From assembly GCA_023384675.1 (NCBI GenBank), contig JAHDVK010000006.1, forward strand, positions 124,001 to 188,000: 64,000 bases of DNA, given 5' to 3'. The DNA comes from Bryobacteraceae bacterium. Its GTDB lineage: Bacteria > Acidobacteriota > Terriglobia > Bryobacterales > Bryobacteraceae. The position numbers and the translations under genes were made by a program. Position 1 is the stretch's first letter. Each line of letters starts with the position of its first letter. Under the pieces are notes generated by a model. That model searched no databases. It saw nothing but the letters and a program-made list of their open reading frames with translations, and had not been told where the DNA came from. Positions 8,311 through 17,518 of the stretch are shown in pieces.

Positions 8311-9571
8311 TCTTCTGCATCGAACCCATGAAATGATGCACGCAGAGCCACGCGATCAGGTGGAACGTCCCCATCAGCACAAACATCGGCCCGTAGCCGA
8401 AGTAAGTAATGATGTACCCCGGCAGGATCGCCGTGAAGATCACGTTGCCCATCCCGCCCAGGAACCCGCCGATGCCCGTCACGCTCGCTACCGCCGATTT
8501 CGGAAATACGTCTGAAACCGTGGTGAACAGGTTCGCGGACCACCCCTGGTGCGCCGAGGTGGCCAGGGAAATCAGCAGCACAGTCAGAATGATGTTGGGC
8601 GCGATCACCGCCGTCGCCGCCACCGGCATGCACAGCGCGAAGAATCCCATCGTCGCCTTCCGGGCCTTCGCGTGCGGCCAGCCCCGCCGCATCAGGTAGC
8701 CCGACACCCAGCCGCCCATCACCGAGCCGAAATCCGCCATCAGGTAAATCACCGGCAGCGCCCAGGCGATCTCGGTCAGCGTGAGGCCGCGCTCATTCTT
8801 GAAGTAGAGCGTCAGCCACGTCAGATAGAACCACCACACCGGATCGGAGAAAAACTTACCCAGCGCAAACCCATAGGTTTCTCGTATCCGCAGCGCCGCC
8901 AGCCAGCCGATCTGGGCCGTGGTCTGCTCCTCGGGCTCCGACTCGATGTAGGCAAGCTCCGCCGCGTTCACCCACTTGTGCTGCTGCGGCGGCCGGTAGT
9001 GGAGCCAGCACAGCACCAGCACGATCACCCCGGAAGACGCTGTGATGATGAAGCAATTACGCCACCCGACATGCATATGCATCCACACAAACAGCGGCGG
9101 GCCGATCATCGAGGCCACATTGGTACCGGCGTTGAAGATGCCCGTCGCGAACGCCCGGTCCTTCTTCGGGAACCATTCCGATACGGCCTTGATCGCCGCC
9201 GGGAAGTTCCCCGCCTCGCCGAGTCCCAAAACGCCTCGCCAGAAGGCGAGCGAAAAGGCTGAACGGGCCATGGCATGGAAACCGGCGGCGACGCTCCAGA
9301 ACAGGATCGCCACCGAATAGCCGGTGCGTGTGCCCACCCGGTCGATAAACTTGCCCATCGCCAGAAAACCGATGGCATAGGCGAACTGAAACGCGGAGTT
9401 GACGTATCCGTAAGCCACCGTGTCCATGCCGAGGTCGTCCATGATCACCGGCGCCAGAATACCCAGCAGAATGCGGTCGAGATAATTATTCGTCGTGATG
9501 AGGAACAGGAGGAGGAGAATGTACCAGCGGACCCGGGTGGGCCGCTGCAAGCCGGGAGCGGAAAGAGTCAC
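8294..9571 (-). CDS. MFS transporter, hexuronate/anion:cation symporter type
   Basis: This 425-residue major-facilitator protein has 12 predicted helices. The N-terminal NNYLDRILLGILAP region and the LGEAGNFPAAIKAVSEWFP segment between helices 4 and 5 are typical of the anion:cation symporter family that includes ExuT (hexuronate) and galactarate carriers. The proposed cargo, a sugar acid, follows from family only. It lies 45 bases downstream of tsaC on the same strand and overlaps the convergent membrane gene by 17 bases. A uronate role would agree with the probable tagaturonate epimerase at 37.3-39.2 kb, but the two are not linked. Confidence 0.8.
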   Translation of the reverse strand: MTLSAPGLQRPTRVRWYILLLLFLITTNNYLDRILLGILAPVIMDDLGMDTVAYGYVNSAFQFAYAIGFLAMGKFIDRVGTRTGYSVAILFWSVAAGFHAMARSAFSLAFWRGVLGLGEAGNFPAAIKAVSEWFPKKDRAFATGIFNAGTNVASMIGPPLFVWMHMHVGWRNCFIITASSGVIVLVLCWLHYRPPQQHKWVNAAELAYIESEPEEQTTAQIGWLAALRIRETYGFALGKFFSDPVWWFYLTWLTLYFKNERGLTLTEIAWALPVIYLMADFGSVMGGWVSGYLMRRGWPHAKARKATMGFFALCMPVAATAVIAPNIILTVLLISLATSAHQGWSANLFTTVSDVFPKSAVASVTGIGGFLGGMGNVIFTAILPGYIITYFGYGPMFVLMGTFHLIAWLCVHHFMGSMQKISEAR

Positions 9572-9616
9572 GCTCGCGATTCTATCGCGGCGCGCCAGGC
9601 CCTCGCGGGCCCAGCC

Positions 9617-10525
9617 TTACGAAGCCGCCCGCGCCAGCCGGTCCCGCACCGCTTCCCACTCCGGCGTCGCGGGCGGCTGCTCGACCGCGATCCAATCCAG
9701 GTGCTGCTGATCGAGTTCGTGGAGCGTCGCGTACAGCGCGGCCGCGTACGCGCGCGGTTCCGCCGGCAGGCCCGCCCCCGGCGCAAGGTACACGCCGCGC
9801 CCGCTCGATGGCGTCTGCACATGCTCCACCAGGATCAGCCGCGTGGCAGGCGCGTAATGCCGCGGATGCAGCCCCGGGCTCGCGTGCGCCGCTCCCGTTT
9901 CCGGAGCCGCTGCCACTCCCACGTGCCCGATCCGCGCCTCCAGTTCGCCTCGCGTCACCGCGCCGGGACGCAACAGCATAGGCTCTTCGCCCGCCAGAGA
10001 GAGCACAGTCGATTCGATCCCCACCACGGTGGGGCCGCCGTCGAGGATCAGGTCCACCTCATCACCCAGGCTCGCCCGCACATGCTCCGCCAGCGTGGGC
10101 GAAAGGCCCGTGAAGCGGTTCGCCGAAGGCGCCGCGATGGGCACGCCCGCTGCACGGATCAGCGCCAGCGCCATCGGATGCGCGGGCATCCGGAGCCCCA
10201 CCGTCGGCAGCCCCCCCGTGGCCTCGTCCGGAATCGCCGCGGACTTCTTCAACACCAGCGTCAGCGGGCCCGGCCAGAACCAGCGCGCCAGCTCCGTGGC
10301 GGCCTCCGGCCATTCCGCCGCCAGCGCCTGCGCCTGTTCGACCGATTCCACGTGCACGATCAGCGGCGAGGTGGACGGCCGCCCCTTCGCCTGGTAGATC
10401 CGCCGCACCGCCGCCGCATCCAGCGCATTGGCCCCGAGACCGTACACCGTCTCGGTGGGAAAGGCCACAAGCCCGCCCCCGCGGATCAGCGCCGCCGCCG
10501 CGGCGATCTGGTGTTCCCCCGCCAA
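9617..10525 (-). CDS. tsaC: L-threonylcarbamoyladenylate synthase (Sua5/TsaC)
   Basis: This 302-residue enzyme makes threonylcarbamoyl-AMP from threonine, bicarbonate and ATP, the first step of the t6A modification at position 37 of ANN-decoding tRNAs. The N-terminal YrdC domain shows FPTETVYGLGAN, KGRPSTSPLIVHV, PGPLTLVL and SANRFTGLSPT. The C-terminal part (LRPGAVTRGEL, ASPGLHPRHYAP) is the Sua5-specific extension, so this is the long form. The gene follows prfB by 3 bases and is probably translated from the same messenger. Confidence 0.93.
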   Translation of the reverse strand: MAGEHQIAAAAALIRGGGLVAFPTETVYGLGANALDAAAVRRIYQAKGRPSTSPLIVHVESVEQAQALAAEWPEAATELARWFWPGPLTLVLKKSAAIPDEATGGLPTVGLRMPAHPMALALIRAAGVPIAAPSANRFTGLSPTLAEHVRASLGDEVDLILDGGPTVVGIESTVLSLAGEEPMLLRPGAVTRGELEARIGHVGVAAAPETGAAHASPGLHPRHYAPATRLILVEHVQTPSSGRGVYLAPGAGLPAEPRAYAAALYATLHELDQQHLDWIAVEQPPATPEWEAVRDRLARAAS

Positions 10526-10528
10526 GGC

Positions 10529-11672
10529 CTACTCCGGCAAGCCGTCCGAGGCGTCGCCCGCCGTCCTGCCTGTCTTCTTCCACACCAGCCAGGCGTGAAT
10601 CAGCGCATCGATGTTCCCATCCAGCACGCTGTCCACGTCCCCGATCGCAAGGCGCGAACGCAGGTCCTTCACCATGCGGTAAGGCGCCAGCACGTAGCTG
10701 CGGATCTGCGAGCCGAAGTTGATGTCGGATTTCGCATCCTCGATCACCTTTTCCTGTGCGCGGCGCTTCTCCATCTCGTGTTCGTAGAGCCGCGCTTTGA
10801 GCTGCTTCATCGCCGACGCGCGGTTTTTGTGCTGCGAACGCTCGTTCTGGCACTGCACCACGATGCCCGTGGGCAGGTGTGTGTACCTCACGGCCGATTC
10901 GGTCCGGTTCACGTGCTGCCCGCCCGCGCCGCCTGCTCGGAAGACGTCGATTTTCAGGTCGTCGGGCTTGATCTCGATCTTCACGTCGTCGTCGATCATC
11001 GGGATCACGTACACCGAAGCGAACGAAGTATGTCTTCGCGCGTTCGCGTCGAACGGCGAGATCCGCACCAGCCGGTGTACGCCGATTTCGCTCTGCAACT
11101 GCCCGAACACCGAGTCGCCTTCGATCTCGATCGTGGCGGACTTGATGCCCGCGCCTTCCCCCTCCTGCAGGTCGGTGATCTCGGCCTTGTAGCTGTCGCG
11201 CTCGGCCCACCGCAGGTACATCCGCATCAGCATCTCGGCCCAGTCCTGGCTTTCGGTGCCGCCCGCGCCCGGATGGATGGTGACGATCGCCGAGCGATGG
11301 TCGTTCTCGCCCGACATCAGCATCGCGGTCTCGAGCTGATCCACAGTCTGCCGCAGCCGCGCGATCTCGCGCGCGAGTTCGCCGGCCACGTCTTCCCCTT
11401 CACGCCCCAGTTCGAACAGCGTGTCGATGTCGGACACCAGCGAGCTGACGGACTTATCCTGATCCAGCGCGGCCGTCAGGCGTTTGCGGTCCTGCATTAC
11501 CTTTTGCGACTGTTCCTGGGAGTTCCAGAAGGTGGGATCGGCGATCAGCTCTTCGAGCTTGTCGAGTTCTCTTTTCTTGGCGGGGATGTCAAAGATAGCT
11601 CCGCACAGACTGCGATTGCTGGCGGAGCGATTCGTATTCCCGATCGAGTTCGTCGAGGGTCATACTCTCCAT
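10529..11672 (-). CDS. prfB: Peptide chain release factor 2 with programmed +1 frameshift
   Basis: RF2 recognises UGA and UAA stop codons and triggers peptide release. The main frame carries the stop-codon-reading SPF motif (RISPFD) and the catalytic GGQ loop (GGAGGQHVNRT). The first 27 codons (11672-11592) are in another frame and end in CTT TGA; skipping one base gives CTT GAC and joins 353 further residues (11590-10529), about 380 in total. This is the classic autoregulatory frameshift, where low RF2 favours slipping at its own UGA codon. The start could be ATG 11672 or ATG 11663. It lies 12 bases after the M28 peptidase gene. Confidence 0.95.
11588..11605 (-). promoter_or_regulatory. prfB: prfB programmed +1 frameshift site
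   Basis: Read on the minus strand, the site is GCGGAGC TAT CTT TGA C. A GGAG Shine-Dalgarno-like element sits 4 bases before the slippery CTT and the in-frame TGA stop (11591-11589). It is nearly the same as the canonical AGGGGGTATCTTTGAC of other RF2 genes. Confidence 0.93.
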
Positions 11673-11684
11673 TGTAGCGGGCGC

Positions 11685-13058
11685 TCAAACACCCAGCCGC
11701 TCGGGTATCTCCGCCAGGCCCCAGCTCATCACCGCCATCGTGGCCACGCACAGCCGGAAATCGCCGGGATCCACGTGATCGAGTGTATCGGCATGCGTGT
11801 GATGCCACTGGAAGTACTTCTCCCCCACCGTGCGCAGCCCCAGCCCCGGAACCCCCTCTCTCATCAGCGGCCCGATATCGGCCCCGCCGCCCCCGGTCAC
11901 CACCGAATGCGAGCCGATCCCCGTCAGCAGCGCCCCCACTTGCTGCGCCTGCCCCACCGCGCGTTCCTGCACTGGCTGCCCCGCCGTCAGCGCGGACAGC
12001 CCGAAGCCCAGCGGCCTCTCCGCGCCGCCATCCATTTCGAGTGCGGCCACGTGATTCTTCACCGTCTCCCCTGCCCATTCGCGGTACGCCGTGCCGCCGC
12101 GCAGCCCGTTCTCCTCGTTCGTCCACAGCACCGCCCGCACCGTGCGCCTCGGAATCAGGTTGAGCCGCTTCATCAGCACCACCGCCTCCCAGCAGGCCAC
12201 GCACCCGGCCCCATCGTCATGCGCGCCCGTGCCCACATCCCATGAATCCAGGTGCCCGCCCAGCACCACGATCTCTTCCGGCCTCTCGCGGCCCGGCAGT
12301 TCGGCGATGACGTTCGCCGAAGCGGCGTCCGGCAGCGTGCGCGCCTCCATGCGCAAACACACGCGCACCGGAACCCCCGCCCGCGCCAGCCGCGCCAGCC
12401 GCCCCGCATCCTCCACCGCCAGCGCCGCTGCCGGTATCTTCGGCACATCCGCCGCGTATCGCATCGCGCCCGTGTGCGGCGTCGCCAGGCTGTGCGGCGT
12501 AATGCTGCGGACCAGAGCCGCCACCGCGCCAAGCTGCGCCGCCCGGCTCGCCCCATTCGACCGGTAGGCTACCGTCGGACCATAGCCCCGCCAGGGAGCG
12601 TTGAACAGCACGATCCGCCCGCGCACCCGCTCTTCCGGCAGCGCATCGAGTTCTTCAAACGATTCAACCGCCACCACGTCCGCCGTGATCCCGCCGGGCG
12701 GCGTCGCCACGCTTCCACCCAGCCCCAGCATGCGCAAAGGCGCCTCCACCGGCGCGAGCAGTTCCGCGCTTTCGGCCCCGCGCTGCCAGTGCGGCACCAT
12801 CACCCGTGGCGTCTCCACCCGCGCCAGGCCGTCGCGCCTCATCTCCGCCGCCGCCCATTCGATCGCGTTCTCCAATGCCTTCGAACCGCTCAGCCGCGCG
12901 CCGATGCGGTCGCATAAATACTCGAGCCGCGCCCATCCCTGACGGTTCGTCAGCGCGGCTCCGATCAGCCGCGCCGCGCCCTCGCGCAGCGGTTCCGTCA
13001 GGGGGCCTGCCGCCAGCAGCGGCGCGGGGATCATCGAGACAAAGGTTCGGCGGTCCAT
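11685..13058 (-). CDS. M28-family zinc metallopeptidase, exported
   Basis: This ~457-residue peptidase resembles carboxypeptidase Q/aminopeptidase relatives. An N-terminal MDRRTFVSMIP with a hydrophobic run looks like a Tat signal, so it probably acts outside the cytoplasm. A PA-type insert (about 110-240) precedes the catalytic core. Zinc-ligand motifs are GGHLDSWDVGTGAHDDGAG-like (His, Asp), NEENG (Glu) and HTHADTLDHV (His). ATG 13058 is chosen because it places the twin arginines at the N-terminus; an upstream start at 13106 would overlap the divergent ferrochelatase gene. Substrate is unknown. Confidence 0.85.
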   Translation of the reverse strand: MDRRTFVSMIPAPLLAAGPLTEPLREGAARLIGAALTNRQGWARLEYLCDRIGARLSGSKALENAIEWAAAEMRRDGLARVETPRVMVPHWQRGAESAELLAPVEAPLRMLGLGGSVATPPGGITADVVAVESFEELDALPEERVRGRIVLFNAPWRGYGPTVAYRSNGASRAAQLGAVAALVRSITPHSLATPHTGAMRYAADVPKIPAAALAVEDAGRLARLARAGVPVRVCLRMEARTLPDAASANVIAELPGRERPEEIVVLGGHLDSWDVGTGAHDDGAGCVACWEAVVLMKRLNLIPRRTVRAVLWTNEENGLRGGTAYREWAGETVKNHVAALEMDGGAERPLGFGLSALTAGQPVQERAVGQAQQVGALLTGIGSHSVVTGGGGADIGPLMREGVPGLGLRTVGEKYFQWHHTHADTLDHVDPGDFRLCVATMAVMSWGLAEIPERLGV

Positions 13059-13116
13059 ATGCGTGAAGCCTTCATCCTGCCACATCGCCGTGGCGGGTTG
13101 GGGCATCCTAGAAAGC

Positions 13117-14124
13117 GTGCAGCAGTATGACGCGCTCCTTGTCCTCTCCTTCGGCGGCCCCGAGCAGCCGGACGATGTGATGCCTTTTCTCGAGAACGTG
13201 ACGCGCGGGCGTAACGTGCCGCGCGAGCGGCTTGAGGAAGTGGCGGAGAACTACTATTCGCTGGGGGGGCGCTCACCGATCAATGAACAGTGCCGCGAAT
13301 TGATCGCCGCGGTCGAGATAGAGTTCGCCGCGCACGGCATCCACCTGCCCATCTATTGGGGTAACCGAAACTGGCACCCCTTCCTTGAAGACACCGTCCG
13401 GCAAATGACCGCCGATGGCGTACGCCGCGCCCTGCTCTTCGTGACCTCGGCCTATTCCAGCTACTCCGGCTGCCGCCAGTACCGCGAGGATGTTGAACGC
13501 GCCCGTGAAGCGGCCGGTCCTGGCGCCCCGGAGTTCGAAAAGCTCCGTCATTTTTTCGAACATCCCGGCTTCCGCGAACCCATGGCGGAGCACCTGTGCG
13601 AAGTGCTGGCACGGATTCCGCCGGACCGCCGCGAAGCGGCGCGGCTGTTGTTCACCGCCCATTCGATTCCCGTGGCGATGGCGCGGACCTCGCGCTACGA
13701 GGAGCAGTTGCACGAAACGGCGGCCTCGGTGGCGGCCGCGGCGGGCCGGGATTCGTGGGATCTGGTGTGGCAGTCGCGCTCGGGGCCGCCCCAGCAGCCG
13801 TGGCTGGAGCCGGACATTTGCGACGCGTTAACGGAGGTGGCGGCCGGGGGAGTGAAAGACGTGGTTGTGCAGCCGATCGGATTCATCTCCGACCATATGG
13901 AAGTGATCGTCGATCTCGACATGCAGGCGAGGTCGCGGGCCGAATCGCTGGGGATGAACATGGTCCGCGCAGCCACCGTGGGCGCCCATCCGAAGTTCGT
14001 GGCGATGGTGCGCGAGTTGGTTCAAGAGCGTTTAGACGGGATCCGGATTGGGACCCGTTGCCTGCCGGAGGGGTGCTGTCCGAGTCCCCAGATGTTGAGG
14101 GCCGGCGGCAAGCCTGGCGCTTAG
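13117..14124 (+). CDS. hemH: Ferrochelatase (coproporphyrin/protoporphyrin), iron-sulfur type
   Basis: This 335-residue enzyme inserts Fe2+ into the porphyrin ring at the end of heme synthesis. Motifs: LSFGGPE at the N-terminus, SAYSSYSGCRQYRED, the catalytic TAHSIP histidine, QSRSGPP, and GFISDHMEV with the conserved His-Glu. The SYSGCRQYRE segment resembles actinobacterial coproporphyrin ferrochelatases (CpfC). Cys119, Cys315, Cys320 and Cys321 fit the four ligands of the [2Fe-2S] cluster known in some bacterial ferrochelatases. GTG 13117 starts right before the conserved YDALLVLSF; an ATG at 13063 is the alternative. The end overlaps the convergent folP-like gene by 4 bases. Confidence 0.9.
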   Translation: MQQYDALLVLSFGGPEQPDDVMPFLENVTRGRNVPRERLEEVAENYYSLGGRSPINEQCRELIAAVEIEFAAHGIHLPIYWGNRNWHPFLEDTVRQMTADGVRRALLFVTSAYSSYSGCRQYREDVERAREAAGPGAPEFEKLRHFFEHPGFREPMAEHLCEVLARIPPDRREAARLLFTAHSIPVAMARTSRYEEQLHETAASVAAAAGRDSWDLVWQSRSGPPQQPWLEPDICDALTEVAAGGVKDVVVQPIGFISDHMEVIVDLDMQARSRAESLGMNMVRAATVGAHPKFVAMVRELVQERLDGIRIGTRCLPEGCCPSPQMLRAGGKPGA

Positions 14125-15458
14125 CGGCGTCCGCGCGGCGGGCGCGGACCGCGGGGACCGCGAGGGTCCTTCGGACCGGCGCCCCGCCCGCCAAAGGGCG
14201 GGCGGCTGCCGGGTCCGGAGCGCGAGTCTCTCGGCGGGCGGTTTTCGGGGGAGTAGCGGGTATCTCGCGGGTCGCGGGGCGGGCGGCTGCCCGGCCCGGG
14301 GCGGGCGTCTCTCGAATCGCGGGAATCGCGCGGGGGGCGGTTTTCGGGAGAGTAGCGATTGTCGCGCGGGGCTCTCGGCGGACGGCTCTCCGAGGGGGAA
14401 TAACGGGTATCGCGCGGGTCGCGCGCGGGCCGGACCTCCCCCTGCGCGGGACGAGGGGAACGCGGGAGACGCGGCGCGATCGGGCGTTTGGAGGCGGGGA
14501 GTTCTTCGGGAGGCGGAGGCGGTGTGACGGCGGCGGGCGGAGTGACCGGTCCGCGGACCTCGCCAGCGGACGGGAGGATCTCCGCGGTCCGCGTATCGTG
14601 GACGCCTGACATGTCCCGTCCTTCGCGCAGGAGTTGATCGGCTACGAGCGCGGCGGCGCGCATTGCGGGCACATCGTGGGTCCGGAGGAGGTGAACCCCG
14701 CGCAAGATGGCGGCGACGGCGGCGGCGATGGCGCCGTGGAAGGCGGTCTCCACCTGCGGGGTGGTGTGGAAGGGCTTGCCGGTGGGGCTGATCTGCACCG
14801 GAATCTCGAAAGATGTGAAGCGGTCGAGATGCAGCAGGATGTCGGTGTTGTGCTCCTTGCGTTTGCCCAGGCCGAGGCCCGGGTCGATCACGATCGAATG
14901 GCGGGGCACGTTGTAGCGCAAAGCGCGGCTGATGGCGGCAGCGAGTTCCTGATGCACCAAGGCAGCGGCGTGCTTCATGCCGCCCTGGCGGGCCCATTTA
15001 TCGGGGGTTCCGCGCATGTGCTGGAGCAGCAGGGCGGCGCCGGACTCGTTCGCCACACGCGCCACCTCGGGGTCGATCAGCAGCCCGGTGGGATCCTTCA
15101 GGACCTGCGCGCCATATTCCACGGCTTTTTCCGCGACGGCGCTCTTGGACGTCTCGACAATCAGGGGAACGGGCAGTTTGCCGCGCAACAGTTTCAGCAC
15201 CGGTACCAGCCGGCGCAACTCCTCGGCTTCAGAAACGCGTGCCGAGCCGGCGCGGAAGCTTTCGGCTCCGATCTCGATCAGATCCGCGCCGAGTTCGCAC
15301 AACTCGAGAGCGCGTTCCGCGGCGCGGGCAGGCTCCAGATAAAGGCCCTGGTCGAACAAAGAGTCGGGGGTGACATTCACCACGCCCACCAGCAGCGTGC
15401 GTTCGCCGACGCGCCAGGTCTCGTCCTTCAACTTCCAATCAAGCAGTTTGCGGGCCAT
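14121..15458 (-). CDS. folP: Dihydropteroate synthase-like protein with Arg/Pro-rich tail
   Basis: Residues 1-275 follow the dihydropteroate synthase barrel: NVTPDSLFDQG, ADLIEIGAES, KDPTG, HMRGTP, DPGLGLGKRKEHN and LLRTHDVPAM are all recognisable. DHPS joins a pterin pyrophosphate and p-aminobenzoate in folate synthesis. Key positions differ: the usual DIGGEST/RPG is EIGAESFRAG, the DT pair is ETS, NDVSG is KDPTG, and the SRKSF lysine motif is SPTGKPF. Residues ~276-445 are a proline- and arginine-rich, repeated tail absent from normal DHPS. It follows tyrS with no gap. It may be a divergent true DHPS or a paralogue with another role. Confidence 0.7.
   Translation of the reverse strand: MARKLLDWKLKDETWRVGERTLLVGVVNVTPDSLFDQGLYLEPARAAERALELCELGADLIEIGAESFRAGSARVSEAEELRRLVPVLKLLRGKLPVPLIVETSKSAVAEKAVEYGAQVLKDPTGLLIDPEVARVANESGAALLLQHMRGTPDKWARQGGMKHAAALVHQELAAAISRALRYNVPRHSIVIDPGLGLGKRKEHNTDILLHLDRFTSFEIPVQISPTGKPFHTTPQVETAFHGAIAAAVAAILRGVHLLRTHDVPAMRAAALVADQLLREGRDMSGVHDTRTAEILPSAGEVRGPVTPPAAVTPPPPPEELPASKRPIAPRLPRSPRPAQGEVRPARDPRDTRYSPSESRPPRAPRDNRYSPENRPPRDSRDSRDARPGPGSRPPRDPRDTRYSPENRPPRDSRSGPGSRPPFGGRGAGPKDPRGPRGPRPPRGRR
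14124..14438 (-). repeat. Low-complexity repeat region coding for the DHPS-like protein tail
   Basis: About 105 codons at the 3' end encode imperfect repeats of a unit like RPPRDPRDTRYSPEN, with variants RAPRDNRYSPEN and RDSRDSRDARPGPGS, ending in a G/R/P run. At the DNA level this gives short tandem-like repeats of about 45-90 bases. The encoded tail is strongly basic and almost certainly disordered. Confidence 0.85.
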
Positions 15459-16676
15459 CTAGACAATCACCTTTTTCCATCGTTTACCGGCGCGGAATAC
15501 GTATTCGCCCGGTTCCAGCTTGAAGGAGGGCGTGGTTTGGGCGGTTAGATTTCCGTCGCCCGCTGGCGCGAAGCAGACGGCGCCGGCTTTGATGAGCCGG
15601 TCGGCTTCGCTGGTGGAACCGGCCAGTTTCGCCTGCGTCAGGATGCGGTTCAGACGCGGATCTGCGGCTTGAACCGTTTCCAGATCTTCGGGGATTTGCC
15701 CCTCGCTGACGTCGCGCAGCCATTGTGCGCGGGCGGCCTCGGCGGCCTCGGCCGGATGGAAGTCCTGCGCGATGCGGCGCGCCAGATCGAGCTTGATGTC
15801 CCGGGGGTTGCGCTCACCGGATACTGCCTGGCGGCGCAGTTCGGCGATGCCGGCGAGGGGTTCGTCGGTCAGCAGTTCGAAATAGCGCCACATCATGTCG
15901 TCGCTGATGGTCATCAACTTCTTGACCATCACGGCGGGCGGCTCCTCGATGCCCACGTAGTTGCCCTTCGACTTGGACATTTTCTCGACGCCATCGAGCC
16001 CTTCCAGCAGCGGGACCGTAGCGACGATCTGCGGAGGCTGGCCGGAATCGCGTTGCAGTTCGCGGCCCACGAGCAGGTTGAACTTCTGGTCGGTGCCGCC
16101 GAGTTCGACGTCGCATTGGAGGGCGACCGAATCGTAGCCCTGCGCGAGCGGATAGAGAAACTCGTGAATCGAAATCGGTACGTTTGCGGCATACCGCTTC
16201 GCGAAATCATCGCGTTCGAGGATGCGCGCAACGGTGTATTTCGAAGTGAGCCGGACCACGTCCTCCCAGCGCATGCCTTCGAGCCATTCGGAGTTGAAGC
16301 GGATCTCGGTCTTGTCCGGGTCGAGGATCTTGAAGACCTGCGCCTTATAGGTTTCGGCGTTGGCGATGATCTGCTCGCGCGTCATGGGCGGGCGGGTGAT
16401 ATTGCGGCCGGTGGGGTCGCCGATGAGGCCGGTCATGTCGCCGATGAGGAAGATGACGGTGTGACCCAGGTCCTGGAAGTGCTTCATTTTGCGCAGCAGG
16501 ACGGTGTGGCCGAGGTGCAGGTCGGGTGCGGTGGGATCGAAACCCGCCTTGACACGCAACGGCCGGCCGGCGGCGCGGGCGGCGGTGAGACGTTCGCGCA
16601 GGTCCTCCTCGCGGATGATTTCGGAAAAACCCTTCCTCAGGTAGGCCAACTGCTCGTCAACTTCGGGGAAAACCAC
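15459..16676 (-). CDS. tyrS: Tyrosyl-tRNA synthetase
   Basis: This 405-residue class I synthetase charges tRNA-Tyr. It shows the HIGH-type signature HLGH (54-57), [21 protein letters not shown] and [10 protein letters not shown] for tyrosine and ATP binding, and KMSKSKGN (232 onward). A C-terminal S4-like RNA-binding domain ([26 protein letters not shown]) completes it. The length and KMSKS sequence place it with the TyrZ-type group. It sits between thiD (4 bases upstream) and the folP-like gene (adjacent) in one minus-strand operon. Confidence 0.95.
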   Translation of the reverse strand: MVFPEVDEQLAYLRKGFSEIIREEDLRERLTAARAAGRPLRVKAGFDPTAPDLHLGHTVLLRKMKHFQDLGHTVIFLIGDMTGLIGDPTGRNITRPPMTREQIIANAETYKAQVFKILDPDKTEIRFNSEWLEGMRWEDVVRLTSKYTVARILERDDFAKRYAANVPISIHEFLYPLAQGYDSVALQCDVELGGTDQKFNLLVGRELQRDSGQPPQIVATVPLLEGLDGVEKMSKSKGNYVGIEEPPAVMVKKLMTISDDMMWRYFELLTDEPLAGIAELRRQAVSGERNPRDIKLDLARRIAQDFHPAEAAEAARAQWLRDVSEGQIPEDLETVQAADPRLNRILTQAKLAGSTSEADRLIKAGAVCFAPAGDGNLTAQTTPSFKLEPGEYVFRAGKRWKKVIV

Positions 16677-16680
16677 CTTC

Positions 16681-17466
16681 TTATTGTAGGGGGTGGGCGT
16701 GGTGGTTCACCGGACCCGCACCGCGGCCGAGGCCAGGGTTGGTGCGGATGGCCTCGGTGATGTAGCTTTTTGCCTTCTCCACAGCCTCCGGCAGGTCGAG
16801 GCCGATGGCGAGGCCCGCGGTTATCGCCGCGGAGTAGGTGCAGCCGGTTCCGTGCGTATTGGGCGTCCAGAGACGTTCGGAAGAGAACTCGTGGAACTCG
16901 CCGCCGGCATAGAGCAGATCGACCGCCGCCCCCTGCAAGTGTCCGCCCTTTACCAGGACGGCGGCGCCAGTGCGGTCGTGGATCTGACGGGCGGCATCGC
17001 GCATGGCGTCTGTCGAATCGACCGTCAATCCGGTGAGGGCCGCCGCCTCCGGCAGGTTAGGCGTGACGAGCGTGGCAAGGGGCAGCAGAACCTCGAGCAT
17101 GATGCCCCGCGCCTCTTCGGCGATCAGCGGGGCGCCATGTTTGGAGATCATCACCGGATCCACCACCAGCGGCAACCGCGCCTCGCGCAGCACTGCCGCC
17201 ACCGCCCGGATGATCTCCGCGTTGCCCAGTGCGCCGGTCTTGACCGCCGCAGGGGGGATGTCGACCAGGACGGCGCGCAACTGCGCCGTGACGAAACCTG
17301 GATCGAGGGTGAGCACCGCGGCGACTTCGGTGGTGTTCTGCACAGTGAGCAGCGTCAGGACGGCTTCCCCATACACACCGAATTGATGGAATGCTTTCAG
17401 ATCCGCTTGGATGCCGGCTCCTCCGCTAGGATCGGAGCCGGCAATGGTCAAGGCAACAGGCTTCAC
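16681..17466 (-). CDS. thiD: Hydroxymethylpyrimidine/phosphomethylpyrimidine kinase
   Basis: This 261-residue ribokinase-fold enzyme phosphorylates HMP twice to give HMP-PP for thiamine synthesis. Motifs: [19 protein letters not shown] near the N-terminus, [31 protein letters not shown] and the anion-hole [12 protein letters not shown]. Other thi genes and a TPP riboswitch are not seen. It heads a likely thiD-tyrS-folP operon and lies 52 bases after the PP2C gene. Confidence 0.94.
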   Translation of the reverse strand: MKPVALTIAGSDPSGGAGIQADLKAFHQFGVYGEAVLTLLTVQNTTEVAAVLTLDPGFVTAQLRAVLVDIPPAAVKTGALGNAEIIRAVAAVLREARLPLVVDPVMISKHGAPLIAEEARGIMLEVLLPLATLVTPNLPEAAALTGLTVDSTDAMRDAARQIHDRTGAAVLVKGGHLQGAAVDLLYAGGEFHEFSSERLWTPNTHGTGCTYSAAITAGLAIGLDLPEAVEKAKSYITEAIRTNPGLGRGAGPVNHHAHPLQ

Positions 17467-17518
17467 TGATTTTAGTGTATCGGTTCTGAAGACCGGAAAG
17501 GGTAAATTTCCGTATAGA

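Noticed and set aside
9275-11677. An 800-codon plus-strand frame opposite tsaC and prfB
   Set aside because: tsaC and prfB on the minus strand carry all diagnostic motifs, including the frameshift site; the opposite frame is Arg/His-rich noise.
14124-14438. Repeats considered as a CRISPR-like or minisatellite array
   Set aside because: The units are imperfect, stay in frame and encode the tail of the DHPS-like protein; there are no uniform spacers.
17467-17518. Possible TPP riboswitch ahead of thiD
   Set aside because: The gap of 52 bases is too short for a THI box and the conserved CUGAGA/ACCUGAU elements are absent.
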